Positions 12,101-27,100 of a stretch of 64,000 nucleotides of DNA are shown one piece after another. The notes under the pieces were generated by a model, which had not been told where the DNA came from, did no database searches, and saw only the letters and a program-made list of their open reading frames with translations. The DNA is from Neelides folsomi (lineage: Eukaryota; Arthropoda; Collembola; Neelipleona; Neelidae). Each line of letters starts with the position of its first letter. The first letter of the stretch is position 1. Location of the stretch: positions 1-64,000 of the forward strand of contig JAQGBZ010000172.1 in NCBI GenBank assembly GCA_034687125.1. Reading direction: 5' to 3'. A program made the position numbers and the translations under genes.

Positions 12101-15100
12101 ATTAGTAAACCAATTTATGAGTAGCATATTGTGTAAGTAAAACAGATACGTAAAATAAGATAGCACAAATATTTATCTGTATATATCTAACTTAATGTTT
12201 AAGAATTTATTAGAGAAATGAAATATAGGGAACTGGCTTAAATTAAATAGGTGTACTGATAACTTTATACTTAAATTATATACCTGAACAGTGTTAGAAT
12301 TTAATAACTGTACATAACTTTTTATGATTAAAACTAAATTATAAAAACCCAAATGGTGGCATTGCATTTAGCTTTGATATATGGAGCATATTTAGCATAA
12401 AAATGCGAAATATTTGAGCAATACAGATATTTATGAAAATGCCAATTTAATGTTAGCCTGGATATAGGAAGTAAAAAATTATAAGAATTGAAACAAAGCA
12501 TAGAAACATCATTCTTATATGATTATATGGCATGAATGGATGTACTTATTTAGTAGTACAATTGCGTATGTAAGTCATTCTTGTATGATAAATTATATTA
12601 TAGCATATGCATTTAGGTATGTAGGTAATATGCCTGATTCAATATAAGGTAAATGGGAGCTCGAGAGAGAATAAAAGATCGAAGTGAGTATTGAGCTGGA
12701 AGTAATACAACTCATGTAAACGACAAAATAAAAATTTTCATTCCAATTCCTTTCCCAAGCGTTTCTCCCTCACAAGATTCAATAATACAAAATTCAATAT
12801 GAGAATTTCTTCTTCGACCTTCTCCTTATGTAAGAAGTCGATGAGAGAACCTTCGGAGAGAACTTTTACATTTTAACGTCTTGAGAAAAAAGGCTTAATT
12901 CAAAGCTGGAGTCTAATATAATTTGAGTTTGTTGCAAAAGGAAAGAGGAGGTTCACGACCTCACATTGAGGATCCAAGTTAGAAAATAAAATTCTTTCAA
13001 GTCGTAGAAAGGATGTAAGTTAGTAAAAGGGGAAGGGAAAGGAAAACAAAGACTTTTCATATGCATTTAAATGAAAACCAGCGAGAAGGTGTTTCCTTAC
13101 CGTTAACGTTGAATTTAGAATCTGTAACCCAAAAGGGTAGGACTCCATGAGTGTCAGTTCCTTCATGCTTAAAAACCAATTTCCCAGCATCGATGTCGGA
13201 CTGGGTCCATTGGAAGATAGGCCGACTGAGGGAAGTGGATCGATCGTAGATGTTCCCGATCCTAGGCCCGAGCCCGGTCCTCACAGAGTACTTCAAACTC
13301 CCCCGATCGCTGTCCCAGTCCTCATCTACATAATCGAGGATGTCTTTGGATAATCGCTTGAGGCCGCCGGCCACGACATCGACTCGCAAAGTTGGACGGG
13401 GGGCCTTGGTCGGTGCATGGTTGTTCACTCCCTTGATGATAAAGTCGAGGGTCGTCGCATACATAAAATTCGCTTCGGCATTCCAGGCCACGAGCTCCAC
13501 TTGGTCTTTGAACGTCTCCGACCCGTCGTGTTGGTAAAAGATCCTGCCCTTCTCCAAGTCACCCGAGGAGAACATGGAGGAGATTTTTTTCCTCTCTTTC
13601 TCCAGGAACCCGTGGCTCGGCGGTGATGTAATATTAAAAGACAGTGAGAGTGCCTCTTCCTTGGAGGTCTCTGTGGCACGGATTCTTAGGACTTTGGGAG
13701 TCAAAACTTCCCGGCCACCTTCGGTTACAACCAAAGGCTTCACCACCAACTTCTCTTCTCCTGTTCGTTTCTTTGGACCGGAGTAATGAATTTGGGCTGT
13801 GAAGGGACCTTCGGAAAATGCCTTGTCAGCCAAGGTGACGTTGAAAGTGAAGCTGTCCGTAATGGAGGAATAGGGCGTAAACTTGAATTTGTACAAGACT
13901 CGTCGTGACACTAGGTCATCTTGCGTGAAGGGAGAAGGACCACGGAGACGGCCAAACTTTGGTTCGTCCACGACTGCGAATCGAATCCCCTCGTCAGGCG
14001 TTGAGAGTGGGAAAGTTGTGTATTGAATTGAACTTCTCTCAATTGGCGTTTCTCCAGTCCCGTTGAGAAATATTTTGTTCGACCCCGTTTGGGCCACCCG
14101 AAGTGGAACTATACGGAGGCGGAAACGGAATTCGGAAGGGACTTTCACATCGGCCAGAGACACGTGGAATGTGAACTCGTCCTCGATTGGCATGTCACTG
14201 TAATTTCATTTAAACATATGAGAAAGAAAATCTCAAGTTGCCATCATTTCGACTCATCCTACTTGTTACTTTTCCCCCTCTCTCTCCATTTTCAACCTCA
14301 ACTCACAATTTTTACCTCATTTCCCTCATTAAATAAAAATGAAAATGGAATTCCGGTCCAATTTGTCTTTTTTCTTATCAGATCCTTTCTCTCCATTTCA
14401 TTCCCAATCTTTACAAAAGTATTTAAATATTGCAACGTGTTTAGTTTGAGTTTGTATAAGGTAATTTTATATAAAATATAAGTATCATTTTCATAATAAT
14501 TTTTGCTTAAGCGGATTTTCTATAAAAAGTAAAATAACACAACAATAGAGGAAATAAATGTTTTGAATATAATGCTTAAGGATAATGTGAACAAAGGCGG
14601 AATAATCCATTCATACAACTTATCTAGATTTATTTCGCTTGAAAGACAAGTTTGACCCTTTTCCTACCAAACCACAAACGAAGAAATAAAAAAAACTAAA
14701 TGTGAGTTCCAAATTGAATAATGTTTGTATATGAAATTTACAAGATAAAAGGTTTCCTCTTTTGAATATTTTGAATTTGGGAGAGAGAAGAAAGGAAGGC
14801 CATGTATTGCTCAAAGGGGCTAACCCGGATGGTAATACAAATTCCTTTTCTATTATCATTCGGCTGAATAGAGGTTGAAGGGAATTTCACTTGCCTCGGT
14901 CTTTGGAGAAGATAGCGAATCCGCGAAGCTTGCAAATCTAATTGACTGAAGTGCTCCGCATTCGTCCATACTCCATTCGTCCTCTTGAGCTGAAGGGAGC
15001 CGGATCGAGGTGGGACATTCATGCGGTACTGGACAACGAGGCCCTGCTCAGCTGCATTTGATGTGAAGCTCAGATTTGCTGCCGTGATCACAGCAGCTGT

Positions 15101-18100
15101 CCCCATCACATTTGCCACCTCTAACCCTGTATTGGTTTCTGGAGCAACTCTCAGAGAAAAGGTCTCAATTCGGAGGACGGCCGTCGTCGACACGCTGCTA
15201 CCGTCGGTCACTTTTAAAGCCATTTTGGAACTTGAATGGCCTTGGTCGACATACCTGTTCAATAAATTTAAATAATTATAAATAATAAATTATCATGTAA
15301 ATTACTAATTACAGATTAATATTCTCTTTAATGCGCTTTGTTTAATGATAATCATATAAGCCAAAATATTAAATAAACCTTCATTGACTAAACATCATAT
15401 TTAATAACAAGCAAATAAGGTCTTGTTAAAGAAGGCCCAAAGATTAATCCATTATCCACCATAAACAATTGTTATGAAAAACTAAATGGTTTTTAGTTGA
15501 TTCAAACTTGACGTAATGTTCTCATAAATATATTATTTCCATCCCGCGGTAAACCCTTTCATACGAATAAACACGGCAAAGGAAGATAAAATAAAGAAAT
15601 GGACTTGAATCTAGGATTGAATTGAGCCGTTTAAATCCGAATATGAGGGAACGTGGAAACTTTTGCCAAACAGACACTGAGTATTTTACCAAGTAAACTT
15701 TCTTCAATTCTCCTTGTCTCCTCTTTCTTCCCATTTCATCAACTTATCTCCAAACTTGATGGCATTGCTATACTTTTTCCAGGTTTTTCCCGGAGTATAA
15801 ATTCATGTAAGCTACAAAACCTTTGACACATATCCCTCTTCTTTGTACAGGGAACCTTCTAAAAGTAAACTGGAGAAATAGATAGATAGGAGCGTAACGG
15901 AAGAAAAATACATTTCAGCAAACACCGAATGAATTCAATGCCCTATTCCTTTCTTGTTTAACTCTCCCGGCTCTCTGAAGTTTCGGTCGGAGAAATCTGA
16001 AGAAACCGACGGTTTGTAGTTGCCCGTATTGGCATTTCTGTAAGAGCCTGCGATGGACGGAGATAGTTAAAGGGAAATGCATTTGCTCCGCTCTTTTCAC
16101 TTGACTTCCTTCAACTTCCTTTGGCTACTTATCAAGAAAACAAGAAAAATAGTTTTTCTCTATATTACGTTAAATCCTCATCAGGAATGAGGATTTATAG
16201 ATCTCCCTCTTTCCCATGTTGACCCAACATTGTAGATTAAAGTCAATTTTTTCCATTCAAAGAAGACATAAATTCATCTTCAACCATGAAATTGGTCATG
16301 ATATTCTTTGTACATTTGTCAATAATAAGGAAAACGATTATAAATTAAATTAAAAGAATTATTGCCGTTTGATATTGGATCCTATATAAATGTTAGATCT
16401 TGGGAGTAAATAAATACATATCTGTATTTATACAGGAAATGTAATGAATAAATAAATGACTATTTTACGTTCATCTTTTTATCCTTAATGCATCTTTGAT
16501 TTAAGTATCGGACAGGGGGGATAAACATGAGAAAAAAATGATTTACTATTTGAAGGTTCGGATAAATTCCGGAAAGTTAAACGCCCGTAAACTTACAGTT
16601 TCTTATTTATTCGGATGGGTCGGGAAAGTATTAAAAATTGATCAAAATTACTTTGTAGTTTATCTCCTTTGGCATTTATTAAATGGGCTGGAGTAAGCAA
16701 AAAGTATAAGTGGCTGAAGGAGTGAGAAGAATGGGTCGAATAAAATATAACGTGGAGGGCCATTAAATCTATCAAAGCCGAACTATACGAACCAGGCAGA
16801 CCGGGCTGGAGAAGGTTGACCAAAATCTATTTTCCTTATTCATTCGCTCTCAAAAGTTTTCATGGGGTTCTTCTTGTAGACTCAATTCTCCTTTCCCCAT
16901 TCCAAACTAAAGTATGTACAAGGGGGCCTATTCTCCACATGGGGATTTATATGTAAGGAGAGAGTTGAAGATGTTTTTAAGTACGTAGGCAGAAACGCCT
17001 AATGCCGCCTACTATATTAGAATTAAAGGGAAAAAACTTTCCTTCCCCCACAATCATTTTGAAAGGGGAAGAATTTGACGCGGAAAATATTTACGTCAGG
17101 ATTCTCTTCCAAAACTTTCCTCAACCAGTACATGAAAGAGAAATTTATGATTACTTGGCATTTGTACTTTTCCAGTTAAACTAGGTCATGTTACTTTTAG
17201 CTCACTATTCCACCCCATGTAAATTCACATATTTTGTAAAGAAAATGTCCAAATGGTTTAGATTTATGGAGATTAAATTAAAATTGTTCCAACTTACCAA
17301 ACTTGTCCATTTTCGAGGTCATCTTGTGTGAAGGTATTTATCATTTTTCCAGGTTCATTAGAAAGCTCTAAGTATCCTTTCCTCTCCGATGTCGGCCCCA
17401 TGGACAATAGGGAAAATATTAAGTCTTTGGCTGGAGTATCAGGATCCAATGAGGTAATGACGTCCGGCATCAACTTAATTTTTGTTCCCTGTAAATTAAA
17501 CATTCAAATTAGCTTCACATTCACTTGCACATTATTAAAATCTGAATAAAACTAGGAATTAAAATGAACATCAAATAACCAATATCTGTGTTTCTCATTC
17601 TTTTCTGTTTATTTAGCTATGATTCATTAGGATCATGATGTACAAGTACTCGTAAAATTAGTTAATTTGTTGATTCATTTGGATCTAGAGGGTTGATTAT
17701 TTGAACAAGGACAAATAAGTAGAATAACATTGAATAGTTGATTAGTAAAACAAAAGTTACATAAATTGCGAATCTTTTTGATATTTTACAATGAAGTTTG
17801 AAAAGAGTTTGATAAAATAAAGGGAAGGAGAAGGAAGGAGAAATGCCAACAATAATTAGTAAAGGGAATCATTAAGAATGCAAATGTAGGGCTGTTATTC
17901 AGCTTCACTTTATGATCCACTCGGTGTTTCTCCATTAAACTATCATCATCACTTTCCCTTGGCCTAACTTATTGAAAATTTTCTCTCGGCTCCCCCAAAG
18001 ACCGAGGAGCCGCATCAAGAAAGCCGCAGCCATTTTCCATTTCACCAGTAGCCCGCTAGTTACCTCCCATAATAAATTAAATTTACAAAATATGCATCCA

Positions 18101-21100
18101 CGACGCTCTGGGCAAATCCTGCCCTCTCCGATCAAATTTATCATCCCATGTTCAACACTTTTAATTATTTAAAAAAGACTAAAGCACTCTATTTAAATAT
18201 TTGCATCCTTCATTTTATATTCATTTAAGTATAAATATTCTTATCCGTTCCATAAAATTCAAAACCACATTTATTACATAGTTAAAAACTTCATAGTTTT
18301 TTCATAGTTAAAATTCGATTATCTAATATTAGCAAAAAACCGTCTTGTACAGTATTTATAAAATAAAAGAAGGAACAATATATAAATCATTCACAGTAGG
18401 AAAGTATGAAAATAATGTAGTATAGAAAAAAGAAAAAATGATGGATGATTTAGAGGAAGGAGCTTACCTCAGCAAGACGAAGGACGCCACCAGGCACTAA
18501 TCGAATTTCAGGCGGATCGTTGACCGCGGTGATTTCGACAGGAAGCGTGAGTACCCTTTCATCCTGGTAAATACAGAGAATATGAGTCCATGTAGGGAAC
18601 ATGGAACTATTGGAACTTGGAACTAAAGGAGCATAGGGCGAAGAAGAGAGGGAAAATGTGGCGAAGGAAGATTGAGAGACAAGGGATCTTCCAGCGAGAC
18701 AACTTCAGACAATCACAATACGCTCTCATCTCTCGAAGCCTCAGAAGTGTCACAAGGGTTGTTTGATATTGAGCCTCATGAGTGAGTCCTATCCCTCCCA
18801 AGACTCCCGAAAACTCCGAACCTTCATTCCACTTTTCTGCGGTATCCACACCAGCTAAAATATATTTCAAACCCGGCTATGCACAGAAAATCCCATTACA
18901 GCTCCTCTAACCCTATTCCTCATCAAATGTGAGCCATGATGAGATCATGTATCATCCTATTATCCTCCCCGCATATCCTACGATGGTATTCTCAGTATTC
19001 TCCCTATGTTCATTCTGTCTCGCCTCTCGAGAGGCATTCAGTTGAGAGAGAATACTCCATATAGGGTTATAAGGAATGTACTGTAATTTTTTCACACTCT
19101 TTCATTCTGGGTGATGGGAGGGCAGTAAGCCAGGGAGCGAGTGGAAAAAGAAAAGATATTGTCCTCCTCCTTCCCAAAGATGCGATGACGGACCATGAGC
19201 TCCAAAGAAAAACTGAGCCAATTTCACTTTGAGTTTTAGAACCTCCCTATACAACTCCCAGATACACATTCTTTCCACTGGAGAAAAAGGAGCCAAAAAA
19301 GGAGTCTGGCACGCCTTGAGCTACTTGAAGAAGTAAAAAAAGGAGCATATCCTCCCTTTCCCGGGTCGAGAGAGAGGAGACAAAGGAGGAAAGGCCGGTC
19401 CATCTACTCAAACAGCCTGGGGCCTTCAATTGACGCTTAAACTCCTTTCGGTTCGTTCGGAAAAAGATAATTGCCAAGTCTCCAGAGCTCCTTGTTTATT
19501 ACCTTTAGACCCATTTAAATACCTACACTCGCCTCGAACCAGTGGCCTATAAAACTGGGAGAAAAGGTTTATTATAAATGGCCGCGCCTTCACTTTCATC
19601 ACGAGAGAGTTATAAAGGGAGTCCCTGTCAAATAAACTACCCGTATTTATTCGCTCATCCAACTTTAACCTTATTGCCTTTTTCTTTGTTCAATTTCCAA
19701 TTTTCTCCTGCCCTTCTTTCATAGCTCCTCGGGTGGATTTATTACATTATATGACTCTACTCCTTTTTGTCATCCCTCCAAACCTGCCCGCATCCCTGTC
19801 ACCCATTTAATTCAATCTGGAGAGTTAAGGCCAAAGAGGGATTTATTAATTTTGGAATCGCGGGCAAACAGTGATATGTCAATTGGAAAAGACCAATCAA
19901 TTGATAAATGTGAGGAAAGAGGGGGAGACAAGGGGGAAGATTGGTTACGCATTGGATGGCTGAGTCGGTGAGTTGGAAAGGGTGGGAGATTGACAAACCT
20001 GGAGATAAGCAGGGAGGAGAAACTCCGTCGTTTGAACAAGACGGAGAACAAGCTCGATGGAGTCTCTGGAACTTTCCGCTCCATTATGCCAATAGCGTAC
20101 CCGGCCGGCTCCAACGTCGAGTGCAGCAAAAGTTTGACTCCGACTTGAGCCCGCCGCCCGAGTCGTCACCTTCACAAAATTTCACAATGGTCAAATAAAA
20201 AACGGAGAAAAAATTGCTAGAAAAATTTCACTTTCTCTCCCCATCCATCTCATCCCCGCAAGAAGGCCCAGTTTGGGGTCCTTAAATCTTTCTTCTCCCT
20301 TCTTCCCTTCACCCTTAAAATAATGTTATGACCCAAACTCCCCACACCGCTACACACAACGAAGCAGATTCTTCCTCTCTTCACATTCCTTCACCTTTTT
20401 TATGGGTTCTTTCTAACTTTCACTTTCAGCCAACTGCCCCTTTAAATCCCATCTCATTCTACGTTTAATTTATACATCTTTAAAACTCCTTGGGCTGAAG
20501 ATGAGACTTTTTTAATTGCGCGATTTAATCCAACTTTCTTAGCTTCAGCTCATCCACATCTAACACAAAATTAGAAAGTAATTAAATTCACTACTGCATT
20601 ATCATTAATTGAATCTCATCCTACCCTTAGTTTAAAAAACAAAATTTTAAATGCAAAACAATTAAAATATGAAATTCAATCTTAAACTTTTAATTTTTAC
20701 CTTATTATTAAAATTAAATTTCCTTTCCCTAAAATTGAACAAACTTTCGTTCTAGACAATTAGAGCAAAATTATAAGTATTTACATACTAAATTAATCTG
20801 TTATACGTTTATACCTTTTAGATATAACTATACAGATATATAAGAGATGTAAATTCCATTATTTCTTCATTTGATTCAAAGATAGGAAAGTAATTAAAAT
20901 ACCTCGAGGCGTCCCTCTTGAGGAGGCTTCTGGACCCGGAACAGAACGCCAGAGTCTCGAATCCCATATTTGGTTAAATTAAGAATTATGGCGAGGTGGC
21001 GCGGAGTAATAATGACCGAATCGCCTTCCGCCACTTGGACAGGTCTCACTCGCATGATCTCCAGCTCCCCCATGGCCGTTTGGGTGACGATTCTAATTAC

Positions 21101-24100
21101 ATCTCTCGGAATGGTAATTACTTCTAACGAGTTTGAGCTCGAGTTGCTCCCGTTATGACTATTAGGAGGGGATCCGGCGGAAAGGCCGGGTGAAGAGCAG
21201 ATTGAAGGGCCGCCTAAGCAATTTCCATGTTGAGAGCAGCCCATTGTGATGTTGCTCGTGATATCCGCTTCTGGGATTCCATACCCTTTCTTGTCGATTA
21301 CCAAATCTCGTATGCAGCCCTATTCAAATTTTACCTGATATTAGTACAAGAATATTCAACGGAACGAGATAGTTTAAAATAGTTAAAACAGTCCTACTTT
21401 AGTAATTATAAAGGTAAAACCATACCTATTAAATTACTAGGTAATTATTAATTATCATTATAATCTTTCGATAACATTAAATCCATTTATAATATTAATA
21501 TTAAAACGTAATAAAGCTAAGATCATAACATTTATTCAATAGATAAGACACGTCCTTCTTCGTCAAGTATGTTTATGAATACGAATTCAAATACAATGGA
21601 GCTTTTTTTTACAAAAAAACTATAAATCAATTGAATCTAAAATTTCATAGAAAAATTGACCTTTAAAGTGTAATAAAAAGTTGTGAGAAATGCCAAGTGC
21701 TAGAGAACAGGCACTTACTCGTAAACACTCTCCATGTAAATTAACAGAGAGCTTAATAGAAAGTTTATGGAGCTGAAGGGAAAAGAAAGCCGATTTTTTC
21801 CGTGTCTTTTTAAGTTTAGAATCATATTAGTTTTTCTTTCGAACTCTTTTTGAATTAGAGACTAACAACTTGCCATTTCCCATGCACAAAACTTGTTATT
21901 GAATCTAAGAGGGAGAAAGTGTAAGTGCAGAGGACAACCAACGGGGAATAAGATATATAAGACTACATTAAGGAGGAAAATAGATAAGGGATGAAGAGGG
22001 AGAGTGCCATTAAAAGTTGTGCAATGGAGAGAAAAGGGACTCGTTAGTCAATTATAAGTGCCTTCCCTCCAACTCATCCTTTTCCCAAGATGGATTAAAT
22101 ATAAAAAGGAGGGCTGGGAGTTACTCTGAAGCTCTGATCGATGAGCCCCTGACTCCGGAGCTTGTTTCGCCTCGACTCTTCTACTCCGAGATAAACCATC
22201 TCAGAGACATCCAGATGTCTGCTGCCTCCCCGACTTGGAGGTTCCGACGTCCAGCTTTGATTGTCAACCATCACAGACAAATAGGAGGGAGAGACCTAAA
22301 AGGGCAAAAAACGGAGTTAAAAAATTATATTACCAATATAACTTGGATATCGTATTTATTGTATCCTGTTCTATCATCTTATTGACAATGACAATGTGAT
22401 AAATGTGAAAATTGTTAAAAAAATAAAAACAAGTTTCACTCTGTTCCAGTCTCTATTCTAAGAATATAAAAACTTCCTCGGTATAGTAAAAGATATAATG
22501 TAGAGTTAAATACAAGATTATAAATATATATTTCTTCTAAAAATCTTCATCCATACATTGTTTATAAAGTTTATAACTTTTCTTATATTTATACTAACTA
22601 CAAATAGATTCGACTTTATAAGGTCTTTATGAGTATAGATATTATCTAATATGTATTAAATCTTTATAGCTTAGGTATTGGACTGAATCTTTTCACTACA
22701 ATGATTTCATTAATGAAAACAAAGAGAAACAAGTGAAGTAGTTGAAGCATTCGCTTTCACTCCTTGGAACCTGTGCGTAATGCGAATGTCTATATTAGCT
22801 CTTTAGATCCCACAATTTGCGCTTTCTATTGATGTTGTCCATTAAGGCCGTCTGAGAAGCGAGCACTTATAAAGAAAAATGTGTTCGATAATCGCGTTAA
22901 CGAACTGATTGAGTGGAACTAAGAGAATTAACGAGTGATAAAAGGAGGAAAATTGATTCATGCGTAAAAGGAATAAACTGAAAAGAAAAAATCTTATAAA
23001 TATAATACCTTACAAAACCCAACTTTTGGATAAATAACGTTTAATTTATAAAGGTTTAAAAACTTCGTTACCTGCAACGTAATTGAATGCCAGGCAGAGT
23101 CATTGACATTCACTGTTGATTGTAGGTAATTAGGACCGCTGCCCATCTCGGCAACAAAACGTATCTGAATAAATGATAAAGAAAAATTAAGTTTACAACT
23201 TTTACCTTGAACAGCTTTTAGCTTCCATTTTTAATGAAAGGGGGATCATTAAGGTTCACTAATTAAGGGCAAAACCATCAAATGCTACGCCGTACGCCCT
23301 TTTATGCCCAATCAGGAATTCTGACATCATTTGAATTTTTTATATTAAAAACTCAATGAAATATTTTATTGGTAAATTCATCATCAAAGTCATCTTAAAA
23401 TTTTTTTATTAATTTAAATAATGAATATTTGAAATATAATTTACAGATATGTAATTTTATTAATTGATTGATAATTTATCATTGAAGAATGTTTATAGGT
23501 ATTTCATTTCTCACCTTTCCTTGTCGCACTTCTAATGCGAGATAATCTGGTCTTGAGGACATTCCAGAAACGTAGAAAATGAGACCGTCAGAGGTCTGAT
23601 CGGCGGAAGAGGAAGCGAGCACATTCATTTTTACGGCGACTCCCTGCCTCGCAATGGCGACTCGTGAAATCACATAACTATTAGATGAGATGAGGGCGAA
23701 GGGATCTCCGGTTCCTGACTCGAACTCTTCAGAGCAGTTCCAAGACACTCCCGTGATCTAATTAACATGCATTAGACTTACACACTTATTCACCGCAAAT
23801 CCACCACGGAGCGGAACGTTGCCCACGCCGAGCTTCCTCTCATCTTCTCTAATATAACGAGACTCGGACTGACATTCCCTAATAATGTATGGTGGGGGCT
23901 GAGGGAGCTTTCCGATCCTCGATATATCTTTCTCTTCCAATCACCCTTAAGCTCATCCACAATCCGGAGCTCGAGGACCAAGGAAAAAGAAGGCGGCTAA
24001 AGACTTTTACCATCAAATTACCATCTTGAATCGTCATTTGCATTCTCGATGAGGAAATTCTCATGCCTCTGCATATATTACTTTTATTATCGCCCTATAT

Positions 24101-27100
24101 AACAGAGAATTCCACTTTTTTCATCATTAATTGATTGAATCTTTAATTAAGTCCGTGTCAAAACTTGAAAGTTCCTCAGGCGTCATTCAAATTCAAAAAA
24201 ATTCTATTCAAAAATTATTCTTAAAAATGGTTATCAAAATTGTAAAAAAATGGTTAAAAACGGTAAAAATGTTATTCAGCTCAAAAAGTGAAAAATGACT
24301 AAAAAGTCAGACTTGTAAAAAAAACTTAAAACTTTGGCTCTTTTATTTCCCATCCACTTTTTTAATTTGATCCACGGCGGAAAAAGGTCAATTTTTTATT
24401 GTATAAAATTGAACAAGTTTTTTATATATCGAATTTATTTCTGCAGATCAGACATCCGAGGTCGAGTGATTTTTAGGTCGGAGTAGTAAAGGGAAAGCCA
24501 TATAAATTTGAGCCGGCCATAAAGATATCATTTCTTGGAAGTCGAGGGAGAGTAAATAGGGTGAGATTAAAATCTCGAGACCTCTTTAAACTTTGATGCA
24601 CTTGTTCCGCAGAAACAAAGGGGACATGGAGAGAGAGAAATAGGCGGAGATATTAAATGCAGATGTAATTAAACTCGATCCCTCTACCCCAATTAACTCT
24701 CCTTCATATTCTCTTTCAATTGTTATTGTTATCAAGGAGTCACTCACCACCCCAGGCTGGCTCTTGGCACGGGCGAGAACGTCTTCTGAATTGTAGGTGA
24801 TATGAGACATGCAGCCACGGAAGGAAGGAAGGTTTCCGAGGAAGATCTCGTTGAACCCCGCTAACCCGCCCAGCCAGATCCCAAAATGGATGTTCAATTC
24901 GTGGAACTTGCTCGGCAGATTCGCTCTAGGGAAATATTTGCTCATAAATCAAAAATTCTCTTTCAAATGAATTCGAAGGAACCTCATACTCTTCCCAAAG
25001 CCATTTAATCCCAATATACAGAATGATAAGGCGGACCTGGGAGAATTCCACTTTATAAACTTCCCAGGGTGTGGGCTGGAATAGGTAATCAGATTGTATA
25101 GGTGAAGAAGACTAATAATAAGGAAGAGTTTAAGGTTGATGGTGAGAAATTCATTTAAAATTTATTTGATTCCATAATACTGCAAATTTTGAAGGATCAA
25201 CCAACTTTCATGCTGCAGAATTTGTTATGAATTATAAAACATTGTCAGTTGGCAAACATTTAAAAACAATCCTTTCCACAAACATCTCAAGCATTGGAAA
25301 AGCAAACTGCCCTATTTTTGAACACAAATCAATAAAGCTCAACTTCAAAAGCAAATTAAGGCATTCTTCAATATTCTCTTTGATAAGTTTTTATATAATT
25401 ACCATTTTAATTTAATTACAATAATTAAACTACTGACATTAAATACGATTTTATACATTAACATTTTTTATTTCTTTTTAACTCTCTTTTATGCTCAAGA
25501 AAGAAACGGAAATCAGAGTTTACATTGAAAAGGGAGGGAAGGGGAGAAAAAAAATTTCAAAAGGGGAGAATTTTTCGACATTAGCCATGCTGAATTGCCC
25601 TCAAATCCCGTTCAAGACAATTGGCCGGGAAACGATATGGGTCTCTATACTTATGTTTTCCAAAGACAGATCGTGGAATTTCCAATTCAAATTCGATTCC
25701 CATGCTCCTCACGGCCCTATTATTATTAGGAGGGAGAGGAGAGAGCGACAGAGACTATTTGCTAATTGAGTTTGGGGGGGCTTCCTTCTGGTCCCATTGT
25801 AACCGAGTCAGTTGGAGGAAGAGAGAAAGGCCGGAATCAATGGGAAGGAAGGAAATGAGAAAGGAAAACTGGAAGAGCTCTTGGCATGCGACTGCCATCG
25901 TCCCAATGCTTTATGCTTCACCCAAAGACTCACCAACTCCACTAATAAAATTGATGTGTGTGTGAGAGAGAGGATGGGAGAAAACAAATCCGGGCATCTG
26001 CCATGGCCTCATATGGAAGACAAAGAAATTAACATTAGGGTCAGGAAGCCTTGGAAATGTGCTCTGGAGTGAGGAGTAATTTCCATCCTTTGACTCTTTC
26101 CAATTGGAATCATCAGACTTGGAGTTCAAATCATTCTTCCGTTCAACAAAAGCCACGAGAACCCCTTTGTCGGTTTCAAGGTAAATAAATGTCAATATGC
26201 GAAAATTGTGTTTGAAGCTGAAAACAGAAGCTATGAAATTCTGCGTTGAAGCTCTCTCTGCTCTCTAAACTGTAGAGTTCAACTCGCAGTCACAAACCAC
26301 AATACAGAAATACAAAGAGAAGAATGAATAATGAGAAAACGGGTTCTTTGACTTCTTTGTATTTTCTGCTCATAATTATAATCCTCAAACTGTTCAGTTC
26401 AAAACATAAATTAAAACAAGCCTAGTAATTTGCAAATATTTAATTTTTAATTAAATAAACATCCCACATGACCCAAATTCTCCCAAAATATCCAGGTAAA
26501 TTGAAACACTATAATCTAAATTCAAGAATTCCTCTCAATGCCAATGCCCCTAATTAAGTGATATCAAACATAGGACTAATTGAATTTAAGTTGATACTTG
26601 TACTAATGCTAATTGTACTCATTATAAAATTAAAACATGAAAGGACGAGCTTAAGCAGTTTAAATTAGTTTTTGAAATTACGTGCTTTCCCTTGCTAATG
26701 TTCGTAAGTCCATAAGTAGAGAAAGTGAATGGAAAGGGAAGCAATAACTGTTGTTATTTGGTAAGCTGAGAAGCCAAGAAGCATTAAGTTGGTGAATAAA
26801 AGCCGTTGAAGTCAACACTCCACCGCGTCAATAAGTATTTGTATTATGTGGATGTTGAGCGAGAGTGGGGAAAACTATTTAAAGATGTTTATCAGATTAG
26901 AAATACATCCACCCATTAGGATTCAATGAAGTGGGATGGGGAAGGAAGAAAGGCATTTTTATGTCTCATATTGAAACCCCTGGAATTTCATCTCATGATG
27001 TCTGTGGGTGAAGTAAATAAAGTAAGAGTAGTATAGTAGATTTGCTTACTTGGTGAGGTGACTGTCGACTTGAATGGTGATCTGGGATCCACGCCTGGTA

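Larger units (their letters stand above)
9249..13100 (-). other. 3.85-kb intron containing two inverted-repeat elements
   Basis: The longest intron within the exon chain. It contains a foldback structure (9,644-9,905) and a small TA-flanked MITE (11,074-11,148), both listed separately. No open frame in it carries a recognisable domain. Confidence 0.8.

Noticed and set aside
13147-13786. Plus-strand open frames opposite the large CSPG4 exon
   Set aside because: They are antisense shadows of a coding exon with higher GC content; they show no domain.
13057-14193. The large exon as a stand-alone 378-codon gene starting at its first ATG
   Set aside because: It starts in mid-repeat just after a splice acceptor, and the last codons run through a consensus donor at 13,100.
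23758-24064. Overlapping minus-strand open frames between two LamG exons
   Set aside because: The LamG1-LamG2 join from 24,748 to 23,757 is already continuous and in phase; these frames add no conserved pattern.
25911-26195. 95-codon minus-strand open frame in the LamG1 intron
   Set aside because: LamG1 is complete without it, and I recognise no domain or fitting splice phase.
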